This document shows positions 49,837 to 61,073 of a stretch of DNA of 64,000 nt, piece after piece. Each line of letters starts with the position of its first letter. The first letter of the stretch is position 1. A program made the translations under genes and the position numbers. Source of the DNA: Euzebya tangerina (GTDB lineage: Bacteria; Actinomycetota; Nitriliruptoria; Euzebyales; Euzebyaceae); the NCBI RefSeq assembly GCF_003074135.1, contig NZ_PPDK01000001.1, positions 1 through 64,000 of the forward strand, in the 5' to 3' direction. The notes under the pieces were generated by a model. That model was not told where the DNA came from. It searched no databases and saw nothing but the letters and a program-made list of their open reading frames with translations.

Positions 49837-50898
49837 GTGACCTCGACAGCCGACGTCGTGTCGGACCGACCCAGGTCGTCGGTCCGTCCGACCGGTCAGA
49901 AGGCCCCCAGCTCATCACTGCCGGGCCTGCTCCTGGTGGTGGGGCTGGCGGGCCTGGCCACCGTGCTGGCTGAGCTGAGCGATTCACTCTCCCCACTCGT
50001 CGTCGGGGTCGGGCTCGGGGCGCTGGTGTCCAACACCGTTGCCCTCCCGCAGACGACCGCACCGGGCATCGCGCTGGCATCGCGGCGGCTGCTGCGGATC
50101 GGGATCGTCCTGCTGGGCCTGCGCCTGTCGCTGAGCGACCTCGCCGAACTCGGCCCAGGTGGCCTCGGTGTGGTCGCCGTCGTCGTGACCGTCACGTTCA
50201 CCGGTACACGGCTGCTGGCACGACGGCTGGGCATCCCACCAGATCTCGGTCTGCTGGTCGCGACGGGCTACTCGATCTGCGGCGCCTCGGCCATCGCGGC
50301 GGTGAACGGCGTCGTCCGGGCCGACGAGGACGAGAGTGCCTACGCAATCGCCCTGGTGACGCTGTGCGGCACCTTGTCGATCGTGGTGCTGCCGGTCCTC
50401 GGCGGCCCGATGGGATTCGTGGGCGAGACCTTCGGCACCTGGGTGGGCGGCGCGGTGCACGACGTCGGCCAGGTGGTGGCGACCGCTGCTGTGGCGGGAG
50501 ACGAGGCGATTGCGGCGGCGACCGTGGTCAAGCTGTCACGAGTGGTGCTGCTCGCGCCGCTGGTCGCGGCCGTGGCCCTCTCCCGCCGGCGGGCCTCATC
50601 GGGGAGGGACGAGGCGACGGTCGAGTCCGCGAGCGCACAACCGCTGGTGCCGCTCTTCGTCGTCGGCTTCCTGGCGATGATCGCCGTCCGGACCTCCTCC
50701 GTGCTGCCGGTCGGTGTACTGGAGGCTGCTGCCCTGGCGGAGAAGCTGCTGCTGACCGCAGCTCTGGTGGCGCTCGGCATGGGCGTTCGTGTGGCGATGC
50801 TCCGCCGACTCGGCGGCCGCCCGCTCGTGCTGGGCCTGGCCGCCTGGGTCCTGGTCGCAGGGACGGCGGCGGTGGGAACGGCCGTCGTCGGCGTGTGA
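49837..50898 (+). CDS. yeiH: YeiH/UPF0324 family membrane protein, putative sulfite/sulfate exporter
   Basis: A 353-residue membrane protein with about ten predicted helices. Family marks are LSPLVVGVGLGALVSNT, RRLLRIGIVLLGLRLSLSDL, GYSICGASAIAAVNGVV, and HDVGQVVATAAVAGDEAIAAATVVKLSRVVLLAP. YeiH proteins are proposed exporters of sulfate or sulfite; this remains a family-level assignment. The GTG at 49837 directly follows the third 17-nt repeat. Co-oriented with the SsuD-like gene, 45 nt away, and under the same divergent LysR. Confidence 0.88.
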   Translation: MTSTADVVSDRPRSSVRPTGQKAPSSSLPGLLLVVGLAGLATVLAELSDSLSPLVVGVGLGALVSNTVALPQTTAPGIALASRRLLRIGIVLLGLRLSLSDLAELGPGGLGVVAVVVTVTFTGTRLLARRLGIPPDLGLLVATGYSICGASAIAAVNGVVRADEDESAYAIALVTLCGTLSIVVLPVLGGPMGFVGETFGTWVGGAVHDVGQVVATAAVAGDEAIAAATVVKLSRVVLLAPLVAAVALSRRRASSGRDEATVESASAQPLVPLFVVGFLAMIAVRTSSVLPVGVLEAAALAEKLLLTAALVALGMGVRVAMLRRLGGRPLVLGLAAWVLVAGTAAVGTAVVGV

Positions 50899-50925
50899 GC
50901 CGTACGAGGAGGCAGTTGGACGCAC

Positions 50926-50964
50926 TTGTCCGAGGTTTACCAGAATCCGGTAAAGCTCGGACAA
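50926..50964. other. Long hairpin after yeiH
   Basis: TTGTCCGAG (50926-50934) pairs with CTCGGACAA (50956-50964), and inside it TTTACC (50936-50941) pairs with GGTAAA (50949-50954) around a 7-nt loop, with one G-G mismatch between the two stems. A third GGTAAA follows at 50968-50973. It starts 28 nt after yeiH and ends 1 nt before the next gene's start codon. It could terminate yeiH, be an operator made of GGTAAA sites, or control the lipoprotein gene. Confidence 0.75.
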
Positions 50965-50965
50965 C

Positions 50966-52556
50966 TTGGTAAACCTTCCTCGGCGAGGCGGCCGGACATC
51001 GTCGAAGGACCCGTATTGGAACTCCGGACGGCTTCGGGGCGTCGAAGTCCGTACGCGCAGATTGGCCCTGATCGTTGCCCTGTCCTGGGGACTCGTGGGG
51101 TGTACGTCTCCGGATGCTCCGCCACCGGACGTGTCCGGCAGGGTGGCCACGTCCAACGCCTCGACGGACTCGACGGAACCGACGGAGGATGACGGGCGGC
51201 GACCGGTCCTCCGCGCCGGCTGGGAGTTGCGCGAGGTGACGGCGGACGGGACCGAGGTTGCGTTGCGCGTCTCACATGGGGCCTGTGACGGGTACGTAGG
51301 GCCGGAGGTGGTCGAGGACGGTCCTGACGCCGTCGAGATCCGGATCGCCTACCAGCGACCGGTCGGCGTTCAGGAGTGCAGCGCCGAGGAACTCATCGAG
51401 CTGGAGACCGTGCGGCTGCCGACCCGGCTCGGGGACCGCGAGCTGCGCGGCTGCCGCAGCATGGGCAGCTGTCAACGTCCCGATGCCGAGGCGGAGTGGA
51501 ACTCCAACCGCGGACTCGCCGTGACCGAGGGCGTCGTCGTCACCGTCGTCGATGACGGAATCCTCGGGCTGGACGAGCGCACGGGCGAGGAGATCTGGCG
51601 CGTCCCCCACGACCCCGCCGCCGGCACCTGGCTGGAGCAGCCGACCGCACTTGGCCAGGTCGTCCTGATTGTCGACCAAGTTGCCGCTGAGGGCGTCATC
51701 GCCCTCGACCCCGGCACCGGCGAGGAGCTGTGGCGGGCCAGCGGTCGCAACCCCTTCGCGGAGTTGTCCAGCCAGGTCACCGCCACCGGCTCGCTGGTCC
51801 TGCTGGCCCCGCGCGGAGGTGGCTCCGAGCCGCCGACAACGGGATCGGTGGAGGCGAGACGTCCTGACGGGTCCGTGGCCTGGTCGACCACCGTCGAGGG
51901 TCAGGTCTTCCAGACCTCTCTCAGCGACGGTCACGCGATCATCGTGTCCGGCCGGAGTCAGGACGGCCAGCAGCTGGGCTGGACGGTTCTCACCGCCCTC
52001 GATCCGCTGGACGGCACCACACGCTGGGAAGCCGTTCTTCCGGGTCAGCCCTTCGGTGTCGTCCCCCGGCCCGACGAGGACGTCCTGGTCGCCGATGTCC
52101 TGGGGGCCACCTATGGCCTGGAGCTCTCGACCGGGGAGGAGCTGTGGCGGCAGCTACCGCTCAACTACGGCGGGATCACCGATGTCGGCTCGGGGATCCT
52201 GCCTCCGCCCGGGCCGCTACGGCGACCCGTTCCTGCTGACAGACCCGCAGACCGGGGAACCGCAGGACGAGGTCCGTCGCAGCCAAGCGCTCATCGATCT
52301 CGACGTCCGACGCTTCGCCCGCTTGGACGACGATCTCTTCATCGCCCGTGAGGGGCAACTCCTCCGCCGGGACGTGACCGAGATCCCGTTGATCCAGCCG
52401 GACCCCGACCCGGTGTGGACGACCGACCTGTTCGCCTTGGCCGGCCCTCCCTCACTGGGCTCGGACGGACGGGTGGTCGTGCCCACGCCGCTGGGCGCAC
52501 GAGCCTACGACAGCCAGTCCGGTCAGATGCTCTGGGCCTTCGCCGACACGCCCTGA
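50966..52556 (+). pseudogene. PQQ-like beta-propeller lipoprotein, frameshifted
   Basis: A gene for an exported lipoprotein with a broken frame. The first frame (TTG at 50966) has a signal peptide RRLALIVALSWGLVGC (lipobox C46), a Pro/Asp/Thr-rich linker, a domain with several cysteines, and PQQ-propeller blades: GLDERTGEEIWRVPHDP, ALDPGTGEELWRASG, ALDPLDGTTRWEAVLPG, YGLELSTGEELWRQLPL. After GSGIL near 52200 it runs into meaningless sequence. The +1-related frame continues the fold (YGDPFLLTDPQTGEP, AYDSQSGQMLWAFADTP) to a stop at 52556. A single inserted or missing base in CCTGCCTCCGCCCGGGCCGC explains it. A sequencing error in this GC-run is as likely as a real mutation. The family scaffolds or binds; it is not necessarily an enzyme. 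Confidence 0.8.
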
Positions 52557-52617
52557 TCCCGCTGCGCTCGCGCCTGCAGCGCACAGGGGCACTGCAGGAT
52601 GGCTGGCCGGCAGCCGG

Positions 52618-54402
52618 TCAGAGGCCGGCGAACGTCCCGGCCTGTTGCGCCAGGTTGACGAGTGCGCCCGGGGCGACGCCCAAGGCCACGGTCACGGCCG
52701 CCGCGACGCCAAGACCCAGCATCGCCGGCGCGGTCTGGCTCATGTCGGCGACCTGGCGGGACATCGCCGTCTCGTCCTCGACGAACATCGACGCCATGAT
52801 CCGCAGGTAGAAGAACCCGGCGATCACGCTGGACACCACGGCCACCCCGACGAGGCCGAACTGGCCCGCCTCGACGCCGGAGCGGAAGACCGCGAACTTC
52901 GCCACGAACCCCGCGGTGCCGGGAATCCCCGCCAGTGAGATGAGGAAGAGCCCGAGTGCCATCGCGGGCGCCGGGTAGCGCCGCCCCAGACCGCGCAGGT
53001 CCTCCAGGGTCAGCGACTTCTTCACGCGCCGCTCGAACAGCGCGATCACGCCGAACGAGCCGATCGACATGAACGTGTAGATCAGCAGGTAGAGCAGCAT
53101 CGCGCCGACGGCCTCACGGCCGACCTCGGGGTTGCCGCCGACCGTCCCGGGCGAGAGGGAGACCAACCCGATGGCGACGTACCCGGCGTGCGCGATGGCC
53201 GAGAAGGCCAGGATCCGCTTGACATCGGTCTGCACTACGGCGAGCACCGCACCACCGAGCATGGTGATGACCGCCATCCCCGTCACCACCGGCGCCCAGG
53301 TCAGCTGCAGCGGTGCCAGCGCGCCCACGAAGACGCGCATGAACGCCGCGAAGGCGGCAGCCTTCGTCGCTGCAGCCATGAAGCCGGTCACCGGCGTCGG
53401 GGCACCCTGATACACGTCCGGCGTCCAGAAGTGGAACGGCACCAGACCGGTCTTGAAGGCGAACCCGACCAGCATGAGCACCATCGCCGCGATCACGATG
53501 CCGGTCGGGGCATCCAGACCCGACAGCGCGACCCCCATCTCAGGGATGTTCGTCGATCCGGTGACGCCGTAGACCAGCGCGATGCCGTACAGCAGGATTG
53601 CCGAGGAGAAGGCGCCCAGCATGAAGTACTTGACCGCCGACTCCTGGGCGTTGAGGTCGCGCTTGGCGATCCCGCTCATCACGTACAGGGCCAGGGAGAG
53701 GATCTCCACGGCGATGAAGACCATGATGAGGTCGTTCGAGGACGCCAGCAGGGTCATGCCCGTCGCGGCGAAGAGCAGCAGCGGGTAGTACTCACCGCGG
53801 TGGATCTGTCGGTCTTCCATGTAGGCGAAGCCGATCGGGATCGAGATCATCCCGGCCAGGCAGATCGAGAACCGGCTGAACAGCGCCACGCCGTCAACGG
53901 CGACCATGCCGCCGAGCAGTGAGTCGGTCCCCACGAACAGCTGCGCCGGATCGACCGCCGACGCCAACTGGCCGTCGTAGACCGTCCACTGCCAGATGGT
54001 CACGCCGAGACCCGCAGCGAACCCGATGAACGTCAGCAGGGCCCCGAGGGTCTTGGGGCGGTCCCTCCAGATCGCGGTGAGCACGAACTGCAAGACCGCG
54101 CCGAGGGCAATGAGCCCAGAGAGCACCGGCACCTGCGAATCCACATCACCGGCGTTCTGCCACAGCGCCACGCCGCAGCAGGCGAGGATCACGACACCGG
54201 CGACGAACGAGACCTGCAGGCGGCCGGCGTGCGGCCGGTCAGAGCCGACCGTCTTGCCCGATCCGGCCGTGTCGATCAGCAGGACCAAGATGCCGACGCC
54301 GAACAGGACCAGTTCCGGCGACAGCGCGGCCCAGGGGAAGTCGGGGACCACGAACTGACCTGGCGCCTGAGCCAGCACGAGTGGTGAAGCGAGGGTGATC
54401 AA
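52618..54402 (-). CDS. nuoN: NADH-quinone oxidoreductase subunit N, locus 2
   Basis: The last gene of the second complex I cluster, 594 residues and about 100 longer than its paralog at 12228. The extra length is at the N-terminus and in an early loop (TAGSGKTVGSDRPHAG..., AVDPAQLFVGTDSLLGG). Core motifs: LIMVFIAVEILSLALYVMSGIAKRD, FKTGLVPFHFWTPDVYQGAPTPVTGFMAAATKAAA and RILAFSAIAHAGYVAIGL. TTG at 54402 follows AGGA at good spacing, 6 nt after the nuoM stop. Confidence 0.95.
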   Translation of the reverse strand: MITLASPLVLAQAPGQFVVPDFPWAALSPELVLFGVGILVLLIDTAGSGKTVGSDRPHAGRLQVSFVAGVVILACCGVALWQNAGDVDSQVPVLSGLIALGAVLQFVLTAIWRDRPKTLGALLTFIGFAAGLGVTIWQWTVYDGQLASAVDPAQLFVGTDSLLGGMVAVDGVALFSRFSICLAGMISIPIGFAYMEDRQIHRGEYYPLLLFAATGMTLLASSNDLIMVFIAVEILSLALYVMSGIAKRDLNAQESAVKYFMLGAFSSAILLYGIALVYGVTGSTNIPEMGVALSGLDAPTGIVIAAMVLMLVGFAFKTGLVPFHFWTPDVYQGAPTPVTGFMAAATKAAAFAAFMRVFVGALAPLQLTWAPVVTGMAVITMLGGAVLAVVQTDVKRILAFSAIAHAGYVAIGLVSLSPGTVGGNPEVGREAVGAMLLYLLIYTFMSIGSFGVIALFERRVKKSLTLEDLRGLGRRYPAPAMALGLFLISLAGIPGTAGFVAKFAVFRSGVEAGQFGLVGVAVVSSVIAGFFYLRIMASMFVEDETAMSRQVADMSQTAPAMLGLGVAAAVTVALGVAPGALVNLAQQAGTFAGL

Positions 54403-54408
54403 CGGTTC

Positions 54409-55913
<1,505 letters not shown>

Positions 55914-55917
<4 letters not shown>

Positions 55918-57911
55918 GCACCTCCCCCGACGACGTCGGGGCCGAGGAAGGCCGCCGCGACCAGGATGCCGAGGAACACCGTCCCGGCCAGGATCCCCAG
56001 CGCGTAGGACCGGACGTACCCGGTCTGCGTTCGTCGGAGGCCGCCGGCAAGACGGCGGGTGAGGCCAGCCGAGCCGTTGACGATGCCGTCGATCCCGCCC
56101 TTGTCGGCCCGGGCGAAGCCGGTTGCCAGCGCCCCACCGAGCTTGACGGTGAAGAACTCATAGAAGGCGTCCACGTAGAACTTGTTGCGGGCGATGCCTG
56201 CCATTCCGGCGCCCGTTCCGACGGTCTTCATGTCCACAGCGCGGTACATCAGCACGCCCAGGCCGACACCGAGTACCGCCGCGGCGATGGCGGTCGGCAG
56301 GATCACGCCCTTGGGGATCCACGTCTCGACCCGCTCGAAGGCGACCACGATGCCGCCGAACCAGCCGTGCAGCCAGCCGTCCTCCGGCGAGGTGTTCAGC
56401 AGCCCACCGGCAGCTGATGCCACGGCCAGGATGCCCAGTGGCAGGGTCATCGAGAGCGGGGACTCGTGGGGGTGGACATCACGGGTCGGGGAGTCAGGCG
56501 ACGCGGCGTCACCCCAGCGCTTGTCGCCGAGGAAGATCAGCACGAACCAGCGGGTCATGTAGAAGGCCGTCATGGCGGCCACGATGATCCCGAGGATCCA
56601 GATGAGCTCGCCCCCCACCGTCTGCGCACTTGCCGCCAGGATCTCCTCCTTGGAGAAGAAGCCCGAGGAGTAGGGGAACCCGACGATGGCCAGCACCGCG
56701 ATCAGCGATGTGGTCGCCGTGATGGGCATCTTCCCGTAGAGGCCACCCATGTTGCGGATGTCGGTGTGGTCGGCCATGGCATGCATCACCGACCCAGCGG
56801 CCAGGAACAGCAGCGCCTTGAAGAAGCCGTGCGTCAGCAGGTGGAACACGGCAGCGGTGTAGTCGCCGACGCCGACGCCGATGAACATGTACCCGAGTTG
56901 CGAGACCGTCGAGTAGGCCAGGATCTTCTTCAGGTCGACCTGCGCGCAGGCGATTGCGGCAGACACGAACGCCGTGATCCCGCCGATCCACGCGACCAGC
57001 AGGCCGATGTCGGGAATCTCGGTGAAGATGGGCGAGGTGCGGGCGATCAGGTACACGCCGGCCGTGACCATTGTGGCGGCATGGATCAGGGCTGAGACCG
57101 GAGTCGGACCGGCCATGGCGTCGGGGAGCCAGACGTAGAGGGGGATCTGCGCGCTCTTGCCGGTGGCACCGACGAAGAGCAGCAACCCGATGGCGATCAG
57201 CGTGCCCGTCGTTGCGGTGGCAGCGGCCGGCAGGACCTCGTCGAACTCGAGCGAGCCGAACGTCGCGAAGATGATGAACATCGCGACCATGAACCCGACA
57301 TCACCGATGCGGTTGGTGACGAAGGCCTTCTTCGCCGCCGCGGCGTACTCCTTCTTCTCGAACCAGAACCCGATCAGGAGGTAGGAGGACAGGCCGACCA
57401 GCTCCCACCCGACGAACAGGGTCAGGAACGACGAGCCGAGGACCAGGACCAGCATCGAGGCGGCGAACAGGTTCAGGTAGGCGAAGAACCGCTCGTACCG
57501 GGGGTCATGGTCCATGTACCCCAGGGAGTAGATGTGGATCAACAGGCCCACGCCGGTGACGAGCAGCAGCATCATCGCCGAGAGCGGGTCGACCAGCAGG
57601 GACCAACTGACCGTGAACCCGGAGATGTCCAGCCAGGGCAGCACCTCGACGACGAACTGCCGGTGATCGGAGGGTTCGCCCTGCAGGAAGAGGAAGATCA
57701 GGACCGAGAGGGTCAGCGAGAAGCCGATGCCCCCGATGGCCAGAGCCGCGGAGAGCCGCCCCAGCCGCTTGCCGAAGATCAACAGGATCCCGGCCATGAC
57801 CGCGGGGACGACCGGGATCAGCCAGGCCAGGTCGACAACGGACCCTGCTGCCGCCTCGGAGACGGCGGAGAAAGGCTCGGCGCTCTCTGCGGCCAGGAGG
57901 AGGGCGCTCAC
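55914..57911 (-). CDS. nuoL: NADH-quinone oxidoreductase subunit L, locus 2
   Basis: A 665-residue distal pumping subunit with the C-terminal lateral helix. Motifs: [110 protein letters not shown] and the last helix region [20 protein letters not shown]. It lacks the acidic loop of its locus 1 paralog. GTG at 57911 overlaps the nuoK stop as GTGA. Confidence 0.96.
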
Positions 57912-58225
57912 AGCCTCAACCGATCAGCGTCGTCGGCGTCGATGGACGCGCGGAGTCGGAAGAGGTTGACGATCAGCGCCAGGCCGACGGTGACCTCGGC
58001 GGCCGCCACCACCATGACGAAGAAGCTCAGGACCTGGCCATCCAGGTTCCCGTTGATGCGGCTGAACGCGACCAAGGTCAGGTTGACGGAGTTCAGCATC
58101 AACTCGATGCACATGAAGATGACGATCATGTTCCGGCGGATCAGCACGCCGACGACGCCGATGGAGAACAATGCGGCCGCGAGCAGCAGGTAGTACCCCG
58201 CAGGGATGCCGGCTTCGGGACTCAT
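57908..58225 (-). CDS. nuoK: NADH-quinone oxidoreductase subunit K, locus 2
   Basis: A 105-residue three-helix subunit: [46 protein letters not shown] with the conserved glutamate, and a second glutamate in [21 protein letters not shown]. The tail [14 protein letters not shown] resembles that of locus 1. Overlaps both neighbours by 4 nt. Confidence 0.96.
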   Translation of the reverse strand: MSPEAGIPAGYYLLLAAALFSIGVVGVLIRRNMIVIFMCIELMLNSVNLTLVAFSRINGNLDGQVLSFFVMVVAAAEVTVGLALIVNLFRLRASIDADDADRLRL

Positions 58226-59088
58226 GCCTGGTCCCCATCCGTGCCCCTGGATTCGTCATCGGAGGTGTCGTCATCGGAGGTGTCGTCATCCCGGGTTGCC
58301 GGTCCATCTGCGGGCGCGGAGGTGCCCGCTCCCGGGCCGTTGGCACTCTCTGCTGACTCCGCGAGCTCGGGGGCCGCCGGAACCATGACCAACTCGTAGG
58401 GCTCACCCGGCGGATCCGCCTCGCCGCTGTCGACCAGCTCGGAGAGCTTGTCCGTCCGCTTGCCGAGGACCATCGCACCGATGGCGGCGACGACCAGCAG
58501 GACGCTGGTCACTTCGAACGCCCAGACGTAGTCGCCGAACAGCAGCCGACCGATCTGGGCGACGTTGCCGCCGGTCTCGTCGGCGTTCTGGGCCTCGAGA
58601 CCGGTGCAGGGCCGGGCGTCCGAGCCCTGCTCGGCGATCGCGGTCGTCACCGCCTCGGAGGTGTTGCAGGCCGAGTCGGTCCCCATGAAAGGACCGGCGA
58701 CCGACACCGTGAGCGCCGCGAACAGCACCACACCCAGCGTGATGCCGGCCACGCGTTGGCCGCGCACCTTGCCGGGACCCGCCTCGGCCTCGCGGTCGAC
58801 GCCCAGCAGCATCAGGACGAAGAGGAACAGGATCATGATCGCGCCCGCGTAGACGATCACCTGGATCGTGGCCAGGAACTGGCCCTGCAGGACGGCGTAG
58901 AGCAGCGCGAAGGTGAAGAAGTTGATCACCAACATCAGCGCCGCGTGCACGGGGTTCTTCAGGATCACCACGGAGATGGCAGCGGCCAGCGAGATCGGCG
59001 CGATGATCCAGAAGACCCAGAACTCGGCTGACCCGGACGCCGCGGTCACCTCAGCGGCGACCTCCTGCGCCAGGAGCAGTGCGCTCAC
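58222..59088 (-). CDS. nuoJ: NADH-quinone oxidoreductase subunit J, locus 2
   Basis: A 288-residue membrane subunit, longer than usual (170-220). Conserved: [52 protein letters not shown] with the VYAGAI signature. An extra loop (about 135-175) contains two cysteines, and the last 85 residues are an acidic Asp/Glu/Ser tail. GTG at 59088 overlaps the nuoI stop as GTGA. Confidence 0.95.
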   Translation of the reverse strand: MSALLLAQEVAAEVTAASGSAEFWVFWIIAPISLAAAISVVILKNPVHAALMLVINFFTFALLYAVLQGQFLATIQVIVYAGAIMILFLFVLMLLGVDREAEAGPGKVRGQRVAGITLGVVLFAALTVSVAGPFMGTDSACNTSEAVTTAIAEQGSDARPCTGLEAQNADETGGNVAQIGRLLFGDYVWAFEVTSVLLVVAAIGAMVLGKRTDKLSELVDSGEADPPGEPYELVMVPAAPELAESAESANGPGAGTSAPADGPATRDDDTSDDDTSDDESRGTDGDQA

Positions 59089-59738
59089 GCGACGACCTCA
59101 CCGTCGTCATCGAGGCCGTCGTCCGGCTTGGTCGCGGGATTGGCCGGGACCTGTGCCGCCGCCAGATGCCCGTCCACACCCTTGGTCCGGCGAGGATCCG
59201 AGGCGTACGCCTGCGCCTTGCTGACGAGTGGCAGCTGTCCGGCGAAGTTGTCCTCGTAGTACTCCAGTCCGCGTGCGGCGACGTCAGCGTCGGTGTGTGG
59301 TGTCTCCTGGGCACCCTCGGGCAGCGGGGCGAGCAACTGGTCCTTGGTGAAGATCAATGATTCCCGGGTGTCATCCGCGATCTCGTAGTCGTTGCTCATC
59401 GTGAGGGCGCGGGTCGGGCAGGCCTCGATGCACAGGCCGCAGAAGATGCAGCGGAGGTAGTTGATCTGGTAGTCGACGCCGTACCGCTCGCCCGGTGAGT
59501 AGCGCGCATCGGGCGTGTTGTCCGCCCCGCGGACGAAGATCGCGTCGGCCGGGCAGGCCCACGCACAGAGCTCGCAGCCGACGCACTTCTCCAGGCCGTC
59601 CTCGTGCCGGTTCAGGACGTGACGGCCGTGGAAGCGCGGCTGGGTCGGTCGCTTGACCTCCGGATACTGCGTCGTGACCGCAGGCCGGAACATGGTCTTG
59701 AACGTCAGGCCGAAGCCCTTGCTGAGTGCTTGGAACAT
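59085..59738 (-). CDS. nuoI: NADH-quinone oxidoreductase subunit I, locus 2
   Basis: A 217-residue subunit with the two 4Fe-4S motifs [12 protein letters not shown] (followed by ADAIFV) and [18 protein letters not shown], the ligands of N6a and N6b. The N-terminal [13 protein letters not shown] helix and [18 protein letters not shown] lead are typical. It has no Lys/Arg-rich tail like its locus 1 paralog, only a modest acidic end. It starts 9 nt after nuoH. Confidence 0.96.
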   Translation of the reverse strand: MFQALSKGFGLTFKTMFRPAVTTQYPEVKRPTQPRFHGRHVLNRHEDGLEKCVGCELCAWACPADAIFVRGADNTPDARYSPGERYGVDYQINYLRCIFCGLCIEACPTRALTMSNDYEIADDTRESLIFTKDQLLAPLPEGAQETPHTDADVAARGLEYYEDNFAGQLPLVSKAQAYASDPRRTKGVDGHLAAAQVPANPATKPDDGLDDDGEVVA

Positions 59739-59747
59739 GAAGAGGTC

Positions 59748-61073
59748 CTACTCGGCTCCGGCGCCGACCGGTTCGGGTTCGGCATCAGGGGCGTCGCCGC
59801 CGCCGTCGCTGTCACCGATCTGGTCGTCGGAGTCGTCACCGGGGCTACCCGGATCGTCGTCGAGAGTTGAGGTGGCGTCGTCACGGTCGGCGAAGAGTGG
59901 CGCCACCACGGAGATGAGGAAGAGCACGCCGAGGATGACCGCGCCCCAGGTCAGGAGGGTCTGGGGGGCGCCCTCGTTCCCGCGGGCGTAGGTGCGGATG
60001 ACCACCGCGAACCCGGTGAGGAAGACCCAGACGATGCCGAGGGGGAGCATGACCCTCCAGCCGAGGTCCATCAACCGGTCGTAGCGCATCCTCGGGAGCG
60101 TGGCGCGCAGCCAGATGAAGATGAAGATGAAGATGAAGACCTTGGCGAGGAAGTACCCCACGGGCAGGACGATCTGACCGATCGTGGCCACGACGCCGTC
60201 GCCGCTGGGGACCGGTCCTGAGGGACCGCCCAGGAACATGGTCACGACCAACGCGCTCATCGTGATCACGTTCATGAACTCGGCCAGGAAGAACATCGCG
60301 AACTTCGCGCCCGAGTACTCCGTGTGGAAGCCGGCCACCAGCTCACCCTCGGCCTCCGGGAGGTCGAAGGGTGGTCGCTGTGTCTCGGCGACGGCGGCGA
60401 TGAAGAACAGCAGGAACGCGGGGAACATCGGCACGATGTTCCAAGCCGGGATCGCGGAGATGACCGGGATCGAGTCGCTGATCAGCCCGCCGGCCTGCTG
60501 GGCGACGATGTCACTGGCACGGAGTGACCCGGTGTAGATGAAGACGGCTGCTGCGCCGAGCCCCATCGCCAGCTCGTAGGAGATCATCTGAGCGGAGGAT
60601 CGAACCCCACCGAGCAGCGGGTACTTCGAGCCGGAGGACCAGCCGGCGAGCACGATCCCGTACACCCCGATCGCGCCGGTGGCCAGTGGCCAGAGCAGTC
60701 CGATCTGGGGATCCCAGATCTGCAGGGTGATCTCGCGATCAGCCAGGGTGAACGTGCCACCGAAGGGCACCACCGCAAAGGTGACCATGGCGATGATGGC
60801 GCTGACCAGGGGTGCGGCGAAGTAGACGACCTTGTCGGCGGCCTTGGGTGTGATGTCCTCCTTGAAGAAGAACTTCGCTCCGTCGGCGAGGGTCTGGAGG
60901 ATCCCGAAGGGTCCCAGTCGGTTCGGGCCGATCCGTGACTGCATCTTCGACACCAGGCGGCGCTCGCCCCAGATGAGCAGCGCGGTGCTGATCAGGAACA
61001 GCGCCCAGCCGGCGACGACGACGAGGAGGATGACGAGGAAGTCGACCCAGTCGCCCAGCTCAGCGATCGGCAT
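59748..61073 (-). CDS. nuoH: NADH-quinone oxidoreductase subunit H, locus 2
   Basis: A 441-residue membrane subunit at the quinone chamber. Signature parts: SRIGPNRLGPFGILQTLADGAKFFFKEDITP, AETQRPPFDLPEAEGELVAGFHTEYSGAKFAMFFLAEF and FIFIWLRATLPRMRYDRLMDLGW. About 100 residues longer than the locus 1 copy, mainly a last membrane helix extension and a C-terminal acidic tail (DDDPGSPGDDSDD...). The ATG at 61073 overlaps the nuoG stop as ATGA. Confidence 0.96.
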   Translation of the reverse strand: MPIAELGDWVDFLVILLVVVAGWALFLISTALLIWGERRLVSKMQSRIGPNRLGPFGILQTLADGAKFFFKEDITPKAADKVVYFAAPLVSAIIAMVTFAVVPFGGTFTLADREITLQIWDPQIGLLWPLATGAIGVYGIVLAGWSSGSKYPLLGGVRSSAQMISYELAMGLGAAAVFIYTGSLRASDIVAQQAGGLISDSIPVISAIPAWNIVPMFPAFLLFFIAAVAETQRPPFDLPEAEGELVAGFHTEYSGAKFAMFFLAEFMNVITMSALVVTMFLGGPSGPVPSGDGVVATIGQIVLPVGYFLAKVFIFIFIFIWLRATLPRMRYDRLMDLGWRVMLPLGIVWVFLTGFAVVIRTYARGNEGAPQTLLTWGAVILGVLFLISVVAPLFADRDDATSTLDDDPGSPGDDSDDQIGDSDGGGDAPDAEPEPVGAGAE

